A stretch of 33,624 nucleotides of DNA from Actinomycetes bacterium. Its GTDB lineage: Bacteria > Actinomycetota > Actinomycetes > Mycobacteriales > Mycobacteriaceae. The notes beneath the pieces are model-generated. The model searched no databases, was not told the DNA's origin, and saw nothing but the letters and a program-made list of their open reading frames with translations. A program made the translations under genes and the position numbers. This document shows positions 25,146 through 33,624 of this stretch, piece by piece; position 1 is the first letter of the stretch, and the number at the start of each line of letters is the position of its first letter. The stretch spans positions 1 to 33,624 of the forward strand of contig JAKOYE010000215.1 of the NCBI GenBank assembly GCA_029780675.1, in the 5' to 3' direction.

Positions 25146-25649
25146 CTACATCCCCTTGGCGCGCCGTCCCAACTCGCGCACCACCTCGCGCTGAGCGTCG
25201 CGCCGGGCGATGTCCTGACGTTTGTCGTGCGCCTGCTTACCGCGGGCCAGGGCCAACTCCACCTTCACCTTGCCGTCGATGAAGTACATCGACAGCGGCA
25301 CCAGGGTGAGATTGCCGTCGCGGATCTTGCCGACCAGCAGGTCGATCTGACGGCGGTGCAGCAGCAGCTTGCGGTTCCGGCGCGGAGCGTGGTTGGTCCA
25401 CGTGCCGTGGTGGTATTCGGCGATGTGCAGGTTGCGCAACCAGATCTCACCGTCATCGACGGTCGCGAAGGCATCGGCGAGCGACGCGGCCCCCTCCCGG
25501 AGGCTCTTGACTTCGGTGCCGGTCAGCACCACCCCGCACTCGAACACCTCGAGCACCGAGTAGTTGTGCCGGGCTTTCCGATTGGTGGCGATGACCCGCT
25601 TGCCGGAGCCCTTCTCATCCCCCAGCTTCTTGGCCGCCTTCTTCGACAC
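25146..25649 (-). CDS. smpB: SsrA-binding protein SmpB
   Basis: This 167-residue RNA-binding protein delivers tmRNA to stalled ribosomes. Hallmarks: NRKARHNYSVLEVFECGVVL at the start of the OB fold, LTGTEVKSLREG, EIWLRNLHIAEYHHG, HAPRRNRKLLLHRRQID, and the basic tail KQAHDKRQDIARRDAQREV ending GRRAKGM, which enters the mRNA channel. The N-terminus is about 7 residues longer than M. tuberculosis SmpB, with an extra Lys-rich stretch (MSKKAAKKLGDEKGSGKR). It starts 3 nt after the ftsX stop, and ssrA is less than 1 kb downstream, so both halves of trans-translation are linked. Confidence 0.97.
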   Translation of the reverse strand: MSKKAAKKLGDEKGSGKRVIATNRKARHNYSVLEVFECGVVLTGTEVKSLREGAASLADAFATVDDGEIWLRNLHIAEYHHGTWTNHAPRRNRKLLLHRRQIDLLVGKIRDGNLTLVPLSMYFIDGKVKVELALARGKQAHDKRQDIARRDAQREVVRELGRRAKGM

Positions 25650-25652
25650 CGG

Positions 25653-26546
25653 CTAATCCCGCACGTACAGACGCAGTGTCACGTAGGCCGTGACGGCGGC
25701 CATCACGACACCGACCCCGAACATGATCGGCGATACGTACAGCACGTCGGCATAGTCGATCCGGGCGATGAGATTGGCCCGGTAGAACTGGTCGAGCGCT
25801 CTCTCCAGGAACAGCGCCCGCACCCCGATGAGGCCCACGATGGCCAGTATCACGCCGATGGCCGCCGCGATCACCGCCTCGGTGAGGAACGGCAACTGGG
25901 TATACCACCTGGTGGCACCCACCATCCGCATGATCCCGATCTCGGTGCGACGGGTGTAGGCCGCCACCTGGACCATGTTGGCGATCAGCAGGATCGCGCC
26001 TACCGCCTGCACGATCGCGATGGCGAACGCCGCACTGGACAGCCCGTCGAGCACCGCGAACAGCCGGTCGATCAGCTCCTTCTGGTTGAGGACGTTGAGC
26101 ACACCCGGCTGCCCCTGCATGGCCTTGTCGAAGTCCGCGTGCTTCTCGGGATCCTCGAGTTTGACGATGAACGAGGCCGGGAAGGAGTCCTTGGAGGCGA
26201 CGTCCTTGTACTCCGGGAACTTGGTGACGGCATCGGTGTAGGCGTCATCCCGGTTCAGGAACCGCACACTCTTGACGTCGTCGCGAGCCTCGATCTGCGA
26301 ACGCAGCGCCTTGCAGGCCTCGGCATCGCATGTCGGGTCGTTGGCCGAGACCTCATTGGTGAGGAACACCTGGCTCTCGACCCGGTCGAGGTAGATGTCG
26401 CGGGACTGGTTGGCCAACTGCATCACCAGCAGGCCGCCGCCGAACAGGCCGATGGAGATCGCGGTCGTGAGGATCATCGCGATCGTCATGGTGACGTTGC
26501 GACGCAGGCCGTTGACGACCTCATTGACGAGGAACCCGAAGCGCAC
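25653..26546 (-). CDS. ftsX: Cell-division ABC-type membrane protein FtsX
   Basis: This 297-residue permease-like subunit works with FtsE to activate a peptidoglycan hydrolase (RipC in mycobacteria) at the septum. It has the expected plan: helix 1 ([20 protein letters not shown]), a large extracellular domain from about 45 to 165 with a Cys pair ([12 protein letters not shown]), then three helices ([20 protein letters not shown], the [16 protein letters not shown] region, and [16 protein letters not shown]). Length is identical to the M. tuberculosis protein as I recall it. Its ATG is directly adjacent to the ftsE stop and smpB follows after 3 nt, so expression is coupled. Confidence 0.97.
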   Translation of the reverse strand: MRFGFLVNEVVNGLRRNVTMTIAMILTTAISIGLFGGGLLVMQLANQSRDIYLDRVESQVFLTNEVSANDPTCDAEACKALRSQIEARDDVKSVRFLNRDDAYTDAVTKFPEYKDVASKDSFPASFIVKLEDPEKHADFDKAMQGQPGVLNVLNQKELIDRLFAVLDGLSSAAFAIAIVQAVGAILLIANMVQVAAYTRRTEIGIMRMVGATRWYTQLPFLTEAVIAAAIGVILAIVGLIGVRALFLERALDQFYRANLIARIDYADVLYVSPIMFGVGVVMAAVTAYVTLRLYVRD

Positions 26547-27236
<690 letters not shown>

Positions 27237-27269
27237 CACGGCTCGCCAGTCTAGCCGCAGGTCGCCGAA

Positions 27270-27824
27270 CTAAGCCGTTGGCGTTGCCGGGGCCGACAGC
27301 GGGCCCTGGCGGGCGGCGCCGGTGCCACCCGCGCCCGGGGTGGCCGTGGGCGGAGCGGACGGCACCGGCGCACTGGTCGCGGCCCCACTCGGCGTCGGGG
27401 CGGCCGGTGTCGATGTGGCGGGCCCGGAGGCCGGGGTCGGCGGGGCTCCGCTCGTGGCGCCGCTCGTCGGCGTATCGGTGGCAGTGCCATCGGGACCCGG
27501 AGACGTCGGGGTCGTCGGCGTGGTCTCCGTCGTCGGGGTCGTCGTCGGGGTCGTCGGCGTGGTCTCGGTCGTCGTGGTGGAGTAGTCCGGACGTTGTACG
27601 TCGGTCCGCGGGACCCAGGTGTACGCGGGGTCGGGAATGAACCCGGGCGGCACCACATTGCTGGCGGGCACCTGACTGGGATCCGGGCCGGAGTCATAGG
27701 TCTCGTAGAGCCACCAGCAGCCGATGAAGACGATGATCAGCGCGACTGTGGATGTACGAACCCGCCCCCAGAGGATGTATCCAGGCCAGGTCCGACCCTC
27801 TTTGGGAGTGATCGTCTTCTTCAT
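27270..27824 (-). CDS. Single-pass membrane protein with Thr/Pro-rich tail (Rv3103c-like)
   Basis: 184 residues. A short cytosolic N-terminus (KKTITPKEGRTWPGY) leads into one helix at about 26–44 (TSTVALIIVFIGCWWLYETY). Roughly 40 ordered residues follow (VVPPGFIPDPAYTWVPRTDV), then about 110 residues made almost only of Thr, Pro, Ala, Ser, Gly and Glu. The tail is probably an extended, possibly O-mannosylated, region outside the membrane. The gene overlaps the MscS stop by one base (TGATG at 27822–27826) and lies upstream of ftsE. The position equals Rv3103c, but the tail is longer than the 142-residue M. tuberculosis protein as I recall it. Function unknown. Confidence 0.85.
   Translation of the reverse strand: MKKTITPKEGRTWPGYILWGRVRTSTVALIIVFIGCWWLYETYDSGPDPSQVPASNVVPPGFIPDPAYTWVPRTDVQRPDYSTTTTETTPTTPTTTPTTETTPTTPTSPGPDGTATDTPTSGATSGAPPTPASGPATSTPAAPTPSGAATSAPVPSAPPTATPGAGGTGAARQGPLSAPATPTA
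27505..27573 (-). repeat. Tandem coding repeat in the Thr/Pro tail
   Basis: Two 30-nt copies (27505–27534 and 27544–27573) differ at one base, with a 39-nt period. They encode repeated TTETTPTTPT units. Such repeats can expand or contract by slippage, which would account for length variation of this tail between species. Confidence 0.75.
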
Positions 27825-28783
27825 CAGCGCACCGGTCCCTGGGTCTGCTCGGCTCCACCGGCCGTCGCCGGGTGCACCAGCGCCCCGACCATCGGCGGGC
27901 TGTCGGCAGGGGTGACGACCCCGGCCCGCGTCAGTGCCGCGATGACCAGAAGGCGCAGCCCACGACCGACCTCGAACTGCTTGCCGGGCAGAGTTCGGGC
28001 GACCATCCGCAGGTTGACGGTGTCCAGGCCGATACTCTCCACACCCATCAACTGCGGCTTGTCCAGCAGCAGGTCGGCGAGTTCGGGGTCGTCGGCCGCG
28101 TTGTCGCACACCCGGTGCAGCACGTCGTTGACCACGTTGAGATCCGCCGAGGTCGGGATCGGAATGTCGATGACGGCCCGTGCCCAATCCTTGGACAGAT
28201 TGAGCGATTTCATGATCTGGCCGTTGGGGATGGTGTACATCTCCCCTTCCGACGTGCGCAGCTTGGTCACCCGGAGCGTGACGTCCTCGACGGTGCCCAT
28301 CGCGTCGTTGCTCGAGCCCAGAGTCAGCTGGACCAGGTCGCCGAACCCGTACTGCTTCTCGGTGATGATAAAGAACCCAGCCAGCAGGTCCTGCACGATC
28401 CGCTGCGCGCCGAAGCCGAGGGCGGCACCCAGCACCGCGGCGGGCGCCACCAGCGAACTCACCGGGACGGCAAGCACGTCGGTGATCTCCAGGGCCACCA
28501 CGATGCACAGCAGGCCGATGGCGACGTAGGAGATCACCGAGGCGACCGCCTGGCGATGCTTGACGCTCTCGGACCGCACCAGTGCGTCGCTGTCCTGGAA
28601 GTTGGCGTCGATCCGCCGGGTGATGCGCTGCGCGGCCCAGTTGATGAAGCGGGCCGCCAACACTCCGCCGATCACCAGCAGACAGATCTTGAGGCCACGG
28701 GTCAGAATCCAGTTGCCGAACTCGCCGTGCCAGAAGTCGTACCAGCGTTGGGCGAACGGCAGGGCCAGAATGTCAGTCGGCAA
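27824..28783 (-). CDS. Small-conductance mechanosensitive channel (MscS family)
   Basis: 319 residues. Helix 1 is at about 30–48 (GLKICLLVIGGVLAARFINW) and helix 2 at about 85–105. The pore helix region AAVLGAALGFGAQRIVQDLL, with the Gly/Ala pattern of MscS TM3, is followed by GFFIITEKQYGFGDLVQL. The β domain includes GTVEDVTLRVTKLRTSEGE and MYTIPNGQIMKSLNLS, the classic MscS signature. The C-terminal cytosolic domain ends in an unstructured tail. The protein would open under membrane tension to release solutes. It starts 2 nt after the prfB stop and overlaps the next gene by one base. It corresponds to Rv3104c. Confidence 0.93.
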   Translation of the reverse strand: MPTDILALPFAQRWYDFWHGEFGNWILTRGLKICLLVIGGVLAARFINWAAQRITRRIDANFQDSDALVRSESVKHRQAVASVISYVAIGLLCIVVALEITDVLAVPVSSLVAPAAVLGAALGFGAQRIVQDLLAGFFIITEKQYGFGDLVQLTLGSSNDAMGTVEDVTLRVTKLRTSEGEMYTIPNGQIMKSLNLSKDWARAVIDIPIPTSADLNVVNDVLHRVCDNAADDPELADLLLDKPQLMGVESIGLDTVNLRMVARTLPGKQFEVGRGLRLLVIAALTRAGVVTPADSPPMVGALVHPATAGGAEQTQGPVR

Positions 28784-28785
28784 AG

Positions 28786-29928
28786 TCAGTCATCTCGTCG
28801 GTTGCGCCACCGGATTCCCGCTTCGAGGAATCCGTCGATGTCCCCGTCCAGTACCGCCGCGGGATTGCCGACCTCGTACTCGGTCCGCAGATCCTTGACC
28901 ATTTGGTAGGGGTGCAGAACGTAGGACCGCATCTGGTTACCCCACGAGCTGCCGCCGTCGCCCTTGAGGGCGTCAAGTTCAGCCCGCTCCTCGGAGCGCT
29001 TGCGTTCGAGCAGCTTCGCCTGGAGTACCCGCATGGCAGAAACCTTGTTCTGCAGTTGCGATTTCTCGTTCTGGCAAGTGACGACGATACCGGTCGGGAT
29101 GTGGGTGAGTCGAACCGCGGAGTCGGTGGTGTTGACCGACTGACCACCCGGACCGCTGGACCGGTAGACGTCCACCCGCAGGTCGGTCTCGGGAATCTCG
29201 ATGTGGTCGGTGGTCTCCACGACGGGCAGCACCTCGACCTCCGCAAAAGACGTCTGCCTGCGGCTTTGGTTGTCGAACGGGCTGATCCGCACCAGCCTGT
29301 GGGTGCCCTGCTCCACCGAGAGGGTGCCGTAGGCGAACGGGGTGTGCACCGCGAAGGTGGCACTCTTGATCCCGGCTTCCTCGGCATAGGAGGTGTCGAA
29401 GACCTCAACCGGGTAGCCGTGTTGCTCGGCCCACCGGATGTACATCCGCATCAGCATTTCGGCCCAGTCGGCGGCGTCCACCCCGCCGGCACCGGATCGA
29501 ATGGTGACCAGCGCCTCACGCTCGTCGTACTCCCCGGACAGCAGCGTCCGGACCTCCATGGCCTCGATATCGGCCTGCAGCGCGGTCAGTTCGGCGTCGG
29601 CCTCCGCCAGCGCGGTCTCCCCTTCGCTGCCACCCTCCTCGGAGGCCAACTCGTAGAGAACCGGCAGGTCGTCGAGTCGGCTGCGAAGGGCCTCGACCCG
29701 GCGCAGTTCGCCCTGGGCGTGCGACAGCTCGCTGGTGACCCGCTGGGCGTTGGCCTGGTCGTCCCAGAGTTTCGGGTCCGCGGCCTCGTGTTCGAGTTTG
29801 GCGATCCGGGCGCGCAGTTCATCGATGTCGAGCACCCTCTCCACCGTGGTCAGGGTGGTGTCGAGGGCGGCGATCTGAGACTGACGATCCAGGTCCACGT
29901 GGTGCCACGTTACCGGCGGTCCCGACAT
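28786..29928 (-). CDS. prfB: Peptide chain release factor 2
   Basis: This 380-residue factor recognises UGA and UAA stop codons and triggers peptide release. The stop-codon tripeptide SPF is in [18 protein letters not shown]. The catalytic GGQ is in [18 protein letters not shown]. The N-terminal helical domain contains [13 protein letters not shown]. The frame is continuous: there is no internal UGA and no programmed +1 frameshift, as is normal in actinobacteria. ATG 29928 is used, with GGGAGG about 8 nt upstream; GTG 29898 would give an N-terminus closer to M. tuberculosis PrfB and is a real alternative. It heads the prfB–mscS–ftsEX–smpB run and is divergent from fprA across 32 bp. Confidence 0.96.
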   Translation of the reverse strand: MSGPPVTWHHVDLDRQSQIAALDTTLTTVERVLDIDELRARIAKLEHEAADPKLWDDQANAQRVTSELSHAQGELRRVEALRSRLDDLPVLYELASEEGGSEGETALAEADAELTALQADIEAMEVRTLLSGEYDEREALVTIRSGAGGVDAADWAEMLMRMYIRWAEQHGYPVEVFDTSYAEEAGIKSATFAVHTPFAYGTLSVEQGTHRLVRISPFDNQSRRQTSFAEVEVLPVVETTDHIEIPETDLRVDVYRSSGPGGQSVNTTDSAVRLTHIPTGIVVTCQNEKSQLQNKVSAMRVLQAKLLERKRSEERAELDALKGDGGSSWGNQMRSYVLHPYQMVKDLRTEYEVGNPAAVLDGDIDGFLEAGIRWRNRRDD

Positions 29929-29947
29929 GGCCGCGACCTCCCGCGGC

Positions 29948-29953
29948 TACCAT
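29948..29953 (+). promoter_or_regulatory. -10 element for leaderless fprA
   Basis: TACCAT is followed by 7 nt and then ATG 29961, with no ribosome-binding site between. The predicted transcription start is the A of the start codon. Confidence 0.6.
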
Positions 29954-29960
29954 CCCCAGG

Positions 29961-31340
29961 ATGCGTCCCTTCTATATCGCGATCGTCGGCGCCGGCCCGT
30001 CCGGATTCTTCGCCGCCGCGTCGCTGCTGCGCGCCGCCGACTCCGCCGTCTCCGAGGGGGGTCGGGACATCCGCATCGACATGCTGGAGATGTTGCCCAC
30101 CCCGTGGGGCCTGGTGCGCTCCGGAGTCGCCCCGGACCACCCCAAGATCAAGTCGGTGAGCCGGACGTTCGAGAAGGCGGCCGAGGACCCGCGATTCCGC
30201 TTCTTCGGCAATGTCGCCGTCGGAACCCACGTGTCGGCCGACGAACTCGCGCAGCGCTATGACGCCGTCGTCTACGCCGTCGGCGCCCAGTCCGACCGCC
30301 CGATGGGCATCCCCGGCGAGGACCTGCCGGGCAGCGTGGCGGCGGTGGACTTCGTCGGCTGGTACAACGCCCATCCGCACTTCGCCGAGATGGCGCCGGA
30401 TATCTCCTCGGGCCGGGCGGTCGTGGTGGGCAACGGCAACGTGGCGATCGACGTCGCGCGCATCCTGGTCACCGACCCCGACGTGCTGGCCAAGACCGAC
30501 ATCGCCGATCACGCCCTGGACTCACTGCACGCCCGCGGTGTCTCCGAGGTGGTGATCGTCGGCCGGCGTGGACCGCTGCAGGGCGCGTTCACCACCCTTG
30601 AGTTGCGTGAACTCGGCGAGTTGGACGGCGTGGACGTGATCGTCGACCCCGTCGACCTGGCAGGGATCACCGACGCCGACGCCGAAGCCGCCGGCAAGAC
30701 CACCACGGCCAATATCAAGGTGCTGCGCGGTTACGCCGAGAAGACCGCCGCCGGCGAGCAGACCGCCGGGAACCGTCGGATCGTGTTCCGTTTCTGCACC
30801 TCGCCGATCGAGATCCGCGGCGCCGGACGTGTCGAGGAGATCGTGCTCGGCCGCAATGAACTGGTCACCGATGACAGCGGGCGGACGGTGGCGCGTGACA
30901 CAGGGCAGCGCGAGACGCTGCCCACCCAGTTGGTGGTGCGCGCGGTCGGATACCGCGGTGTGGCGATACCCGGCCTGCCGTTCGACCAGACCGCGGGAAC
31001 CATCCCGCACGAGGAGGGCCGGATCGCCGGGCGCGCCCGCGACTACGTCGTCGGCTGGATCAAGCGCGGCCCCTCCGGGGTGATCGGCACCAATAAGAAG
31101 GACTCCCAGGACACCGTCGACACCCTGGTCGCCGACCTGGCCGGCGCCGCGGTGCGCGAGGTGGGCGACGACTACCCGGCGGAGTTGGCCGACTGGTTGG
31201 CGGAGCGTCAGCCCAAGCTGATCAGCGACGCGCACTGGCAGGCGATCGACGCGCACGAACGCTCAGCCGGTGAGCCGCACGGCCGGCCGCGAGTCAAGAT
31301 CCCCAGCGTCGAACGTCTGCTGCACGTCGGGCACGGGTAA
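29961..31340 (+). CDS. fprA: NADPH–ferredoxin reductase FprA
   Basis: This 459-residue cytosolic flavoenzyme of the adrenodoxin-reductase family passes electrons from NADPH to ferredoxin. The FAD loop is IAIVGAGPSGFFAAASLL (6–23). MLPTPWGLVRSGVAPDHPK is the family signature near the isoalloxazine. The NADP site VVVGNGNVAIDVARIL lies near 151, followed by GRRGPLQGAFTTLELREL. GWIKRGPSGVIGTNKKDSQD is the C-terminal FAD/NADP closure. Length is close to M. tuberculosis FprA (456). Ferredoxins for cytochrome P450s are the likely partners; none is encoded in this window. Confidence 0.97.
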   Translation: MRPFYIAIVGAGPSGFFAAASLLRAADSAVSEGGRDIRIDMLEMLPTPWGLVRSGVAPDHPKIKSVSRTFEKAAEDPRFRFFGNVAVGTHVSADELAQRYDAVVYAVGAQSDRPMGIPGEDLPGSVAAVDFVGWYNAHPHFAEMAPDISSGRAVVVGNGNVAIDVARILVTDPDVLAKTDIADHALDSLHARGVSEVVIVGRRGPLQGAFTTLELRELGELDGVDVIVDPVDLAGITDADAEAAGKTTTANIKVLRGYAEKTAAGEQTAGNRRIVFRFCTSPIEIRGAGRVEEIVLGRNELVTDDSGRTVARDTGQRETLPTQLVVRAVGYRGVAIPGLPFDQTAGTIPHEEGRIAGRARDYVVGWIKRGPSGVIGTNKKDSQDTVDTLVADLAGAAVREVGDDYPAELADWLAERQPKLISDAHWQAIDAHERSAGEPHGRPRVKIPSVERLLHVGHG

Positions 31341-31377
31341 CGAAGTCCTGTCGCGCGGTCTTGTCCCCGGGTGGATC

Positions 31378-31383
31378 TATCAT
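31378..31383 (+). promoter_or_regulatory. -10 element for leaderless 13E12 gene
   Basis: TATCAT, then 7 nt, then ATG 31391. It abuts and shares one base with the SOS box, so LexA binding would block initiation. Confidence 0.6.
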
Positions 31384-31398
31384 CGAATGTATGTTCGA
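31383..31398 (+). promoter_or_regulatory. LexA-binding SOS box over the 13E12 start codon
   Basis: TCGAATGTATGTTCGA matches the mycobacterial SOS box TCGAAC-N4-GTTCGA with one mismatch (T for C at position 6). It spans the predicted transcription and translation start of the 13E12 gene. DNA-damage induction by RecA-driven LexA cleavage is expected; 13E12 genes of M. tuberculosis are known SOS members. Confidence 0.75.
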
Positions 31399-32671
31399 TG
31401 ACATGTTGGTGGTCGATCCTGAAGCCGGCGAATCCGCCCTGATCGCCCAGATCACGGCACTCGAACGACTGAAGTCCGCCGCGGCGGCTGCGCAGGCTCG
31501 CGCGGCCGCCGCGTTCGCCTCCGCGCGACGGGCCGCCGAGACTGCCGCCGGTATTCCCTCCCGGCGCCGTGGCCGCGGAGTTGCCGCCGAGATAGCGCTG
31601 GCCCGCCACGACTCCCCCGCCCGCGGGAGTCGGCATCTGGGGTTCGGGCAGGCGTTAGTTCACGAAATGCCGCACACCCTGGCCGCACTGGAACGAGGTG
31701 ATCTGTCCGAATGGCGGGCCACCCTCATCGTCCGGGAGAGCGCCTGCCTCGACGTCGAGGACCGGCGCGCCCTCGACGCCGAATTGTGCGCCGACCCGAG
31801 TCGGCTGGCGGGGCTGGGCGACCGACGGATCGCGGCCGACGCCAGGGCCATCGCCTACCGCCTCGATCCGCACGCTGTGGTGGACCGGGCCGCGCGAGCG
31901 GAGAACGAGCGCTGTGTCACCGTGCGGCCCGCACCGGATTGCATGACCTACCTCACCGCACTCCTGCCGATGGCCCAGGGCGTGTCGGTGTACGCGGCAC
32001 TGTCCCGGACGGCCGATCAATGCGGTGACGGTCGCAGCCGCGGGCAGGTGATGGCCGACACCCTCGTCGAGCGGGTGACGGGGCGGTCCGCGGCGGTCGT
32101 CACCCCTGTCGCGGTAAACCTGGTTCTCGCCGACGAGACCATGGTCGGCGGATCGACGGAGCCTGCGACCGTGGTCGGCTACGGTCCGATACCGGCGGGC
32201 GTGGCCCGCCGACTGATCTGTGCGGCAACCGCCGACCCGGAATCACACGCGACGTTGCGCCGGCTGTATCGCCATCCCCGTTCCGGAACGCTGGTTGCGA
32301 TGGAGTCCAGGTCCCGAATCTTCCCCAAGGGGCTTGCCCGGTTCATCGCCCTGCGGGACGGCACCTGCCGTACCCCGTACTGCGACGCGCCCATCCGGCA
32401 TACCGACCATGCGACGCCGGCTGCACGCGGTGGTCTGACGACCGCGTCGAACGGGGCCGGTTCATGCGAGGCCTGCAACTACACCAAGGAAGCCGACGGC
32501 TGGCGGGTGACCACCCACACCGGCGAAAACGGCTCGCACACAGCGTTATTCAGCACACCCACCGGGGCCCAGTACCGCTCGACCGCTCCCCCGTTAGCGG
32601 GTCCACCCCGGATCGACACCAGCGAGATGGAACTGGAGATCGGAGTCTCACTGGCTCGGCACGCCGCCTAG
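31391..32671 (+). CDS. 13E12-type protein: DUF222 plus HNH endonuclease domain
   Basis: 426 residues. An Ala-rich helical DUF222 region (about 10–260) with [20 protein letters not shown] and [16 protein letters not shown] precedes a C-terminal HNH nuclease domain. The domain has [18 protein letters not shown] (the HNH His pair region), then an Asn and the zinc pair CEACNY. The residues needed for cleavage appear present. ATG 31391 is chosen because the -10 TATCAT lies 7 nt upstream and the SOS box overlaps it; the TTG at 31361 would put the operator inside the gene. These proteins occur in many copies in mycobacteria; the cellular target is unknown. Its stop codon overlaps that of the convergent gene (CTAG). 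Confidence 0.92.
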   Translation: MFDDMLVVDPEAGESALIAQITALERLKSAAAAAQARAAAAFASARRAAETAAGIPSRRRGRGVAAEIALARHDSPARGSRHLGFGQALVHEMPHTLAALERGDLSEWRATLIVRESACLDVEDRRALDAELCADPSRLAGLGDRRIAADARAIAYRLDPHAVVDRAARAENERCVTVRPAPDCMTYLTALLPMAQGVSVYAALSRTADQCGDGRSRGQVMADTLVERVTGRSAAVVTPVAVNLVLADETMVGGSTEPATVVGYGPIPAGVARRLICAATADPESHATLRRLYRHPRSGTLVAMESRSRIFPKGLARFIALRDGTCRTPYCDAPIRHTDHATPAARGGLTTASNGAGSCEACNYTKEADGWRVTTHTGENGSHTALFSTPTGAQYRSTAPPLAGPPRIDTSEMELEIGVSLARHAA

Positions 32672-33039
32672 TTCTGGTGCGGCGGCGCCGGGGGAACCGG
32701 TGGAACAGGCGGCACCGGTGGGACGGGCGGGGCGAACCCCCACTTGTCCGGGTTCTTCGGCGAGTACACCACCGGGATCAACTGCCCCATGCTCGGCCAG
32801 TCGTTCACGTCGACGGCCATCCGCTGGTACACCACATGCTCGGCGACCGTCGGACCGTTGATCACCCCACTGATCGTGACGAACTGTTCTCCGGTGGCGT
32901 CCGGGCGCGGGCTCACGCCGGTGACCAGCAGGGTGCCCTGAGCCATGTCACCGCGCGGCCCGCGCTTGCCCATCAGCCGCGGTCCGAGCAGCAGGGCAAG
33001 AGATCCGACAATGAGCAACAGCACGGCGAACTCCATCAT
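32668..33039 (-). CDS. Small membrane protein with Pro-Pro-Val tail
   Basis: 123 residues. An N-terminal helix ([20 protein letters not shown]) is followed by a basic turn (MGKRGPRGD), a β-rich domain ([13 protein letters not shown], then [20 protein letters not shown]) and a C-terminal (VPP)n tail ending PPHQN. The N-terminus anchors it in the membrane; which side the β domain faces is not clear. TACCAT lies 7 nt before ATG 33039, so a leaderless mRNA is likely and this start is preferred to ATG 33048. Family not recognised beyond a mycobacterial hypothetical. It is divergent from hisN. Confidence 0.82.
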   Translation of the reverse strand: MMEFAVLLLIVGSLALLLGPRLMGKRGPRGDMAQGTLLVTGVSPRPDATGEQFVTISGVINGPTVAEHVVYQRMAVDVNDWPSMGQLIPVVYSPKNPDKWGFAPPVPPVPPVPPVPPAPPHQN

Positions 33040-33046
33040 GGTGCCC

Positions 33047-33056
33047 ATGGTAGGAC
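33047..33056. promoter_or_regulatory. Overlapping divergent -10 elements (membrane protein / hisN)
   Basis: Minus-strand TACCAT (33052–33047) and plus-strand TAGGAC (33051–33056) share the TA step at 33051–33052. Each is 7 nt from its start codon (33039 and 33064). The two promoters should compete for one polymerase footprint. The hisN element lacks the final T and is the weaker match. Confidence 0.45.
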
Positions 33057-33063
33057 TGCAGCC

Positions 33064-33624
33064 ATGAGCGACCCCCGGCCCGACCTCGAGGCTGACCTCG
33101 ACGTGGCATTGGCACTGGCCGACCGCGCTGACGCGATCACCTCGGCCCGCTTCGGCGCGCTGGACCTCCATGTCGAACACAAGCCGGACCTCACACCGGT
33201 GAGCGACGCCGATCTCGCGGTCGAGACCGCGCTGCGCGACATCCTCGCCGACCAGCTCCCCGACGACTCGATCTTCGGCGAAGAACACGGCGGCGAGCCC
33301 TCACACCAGGGACGGCAGTGGGTGATCGACCCGATCGACGGAACGAAGAACTTCGTTCGCGGTGTGCCGGTCTGGGCAAGCCTGATCGCACTGTTGCAGG
33401 ACGGCATTCCGATCGTCGGCGTGGTGAGCGCGCCGGCCCTGAACCGGCGCTGGTGGGCCGGGTACGGCCTCGGCGCCTTCGCCTCCGTCGGCGACGGTGC
33501 GCCCCGGCGCCTGTCGGTCTCGGCCGTGGCGGAATTGGGATCGGCCAGCCTGTCGTTCTCCAGCCTGTCCGGATGGGCCGAACGCGGACTGCGGGACAGG
33601 TTCGTCGCTCTGACCGACGCCGTC
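33064..33624 (+). CDS. hisN: Histidinol-phosphatase, inositol-monophosphatase type (partial)
   Basis: 187 residues are visible before the right edge; the full protein should be about 260. It belongs to the IMPase fold. The Glu in IFGEEHGG, the metal motif [17 protein letters not shown], and the following [12 protein letters not shown] strand are in place. In mycobacteria this branch (Rv3137 type) acts as HisN, removing phosphate from histidinol phosphate in histidine synthesis; an inositol-phosphatase role is the alternative. The distal metal-binding WD motif lies beyond the window. It starts at ATG 33064, probably leaderless. Confidence 0.9.
   Translation, partial: MSDPRPDLEADLDVALALADRADAITSARFGALDLHVEHKPDLTPVSDADLAVETALRDILADQLPDDSIFGEEHGGEPSHQGRQWVIDPIDGTKNFVRGVPVWASLIALLQDGIPIVGVVSAPALNRRWWAGYGLGAFASVGDGAPRRLSVSAVAELGSASLSFSSLSGWAERGLRDRFVALTDAV

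Noticed and set aside
28786..29928. Programmed +1 frameshift in prfB
   Set aside because: The frame is continuous from start to stop with no early in-frame UGA; actinobacterial prfB normally lacks the frameshift.

Overview
The window is high-GC actinobacterial DNA from a mycobacterium, most likely a fast-growing or environmental (Mycolicibacterium-type) species. The evidence is a tmRNA with tag ADSNQRDYALAA, the collinear block prfB–mscS–(Rv3103c-like)–ftsE–ftsX–smpB–(Rv3099c-like)–ssrA with fprA divergent, and a pgm–crcB–crcB–DUF190 block matching Rv3068c–Rv3071 of M. tuberculosis. A 13E12-type HNH protein, a mycothiol-dependent-type enzyme and PGRS-repeat surface proteins agree with this. 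Comparisons to M. tuberculosis are from memory; no search was run.

Layout. 1–4.7 kb is conserved: an MFS transporter (cut by the left edge) translationally coupled to phosphoglucomutase, then a divergent operon of two Fluc/CrcB fluoride-channel subunits and a triple-DUF190 protein. 4.7–23.4 kb is accessory. It holds a cupin plus membrane-protein pair, a broken sulfotransferase, a frameshifted PGRS protein, a glycosyltransferase fused to an RsbW-like ATPase, and a second PGRS protein with a premature stop. It continues with an SDR plus a long acyl-ACP-reductase-like protein, a sulfatase/membrane-protein operon, a convergent operon (sulfatase 2 → HAD phosphatase → formylglycine-generating enzyme → lipoprotein) and a SulP anion transporter. 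23.8–33.6 kb is conserved core: ssrA, a DinB/MDMPI-fold enzyme, smpB, ftsX, ftsE, a Thr/Pro-rich membrane protein, a MscS channel and prfB on the minus strand; fprA, an SOS-box-controlled 13E12 HNH protein and hisN (cut by the right edge) on the plus strand; and a small Pro-tailed membrane protein convergent with the 13E12 gene.

How the genes work together. The accessory stretch has a sulfate-ester theme: a sulfotransferase (now a pseudogene), two type I sulfatases with different maturation motifs (C-S-P-T-R and C-T-A-G-R), the enzyme that would make their catalytic formylglycine, and a SulP transporter that could move the released or required sulfate. The HAD–FGE–lipoprotein part is bounded by two 24-bp near-identical direct repeats. 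A second theme is a two-gene acyl-reductase unit: an SDR and a 691-residue protein whose C-terminal half matches cyanobacterial acyl-ACP reductase, including the acyl-accepting cysteine, behind about 310 residues I do not recognise. Ribosome rescue (ssrA, smpB, prfB) sits with divisome genes (ftsEX), as in other mycobacteria.

Lesions cluster between 5.7 and 11.3 kb (three broken genes), whereas the remaining genes read cleanly. This favours real gene decay over poor sequence, although single-base assembly errors cannot be excluded for the PGRS gene. Several starts share the pattern TANNNT–7 nt–ATG, which predicts leaderless mRNAs.
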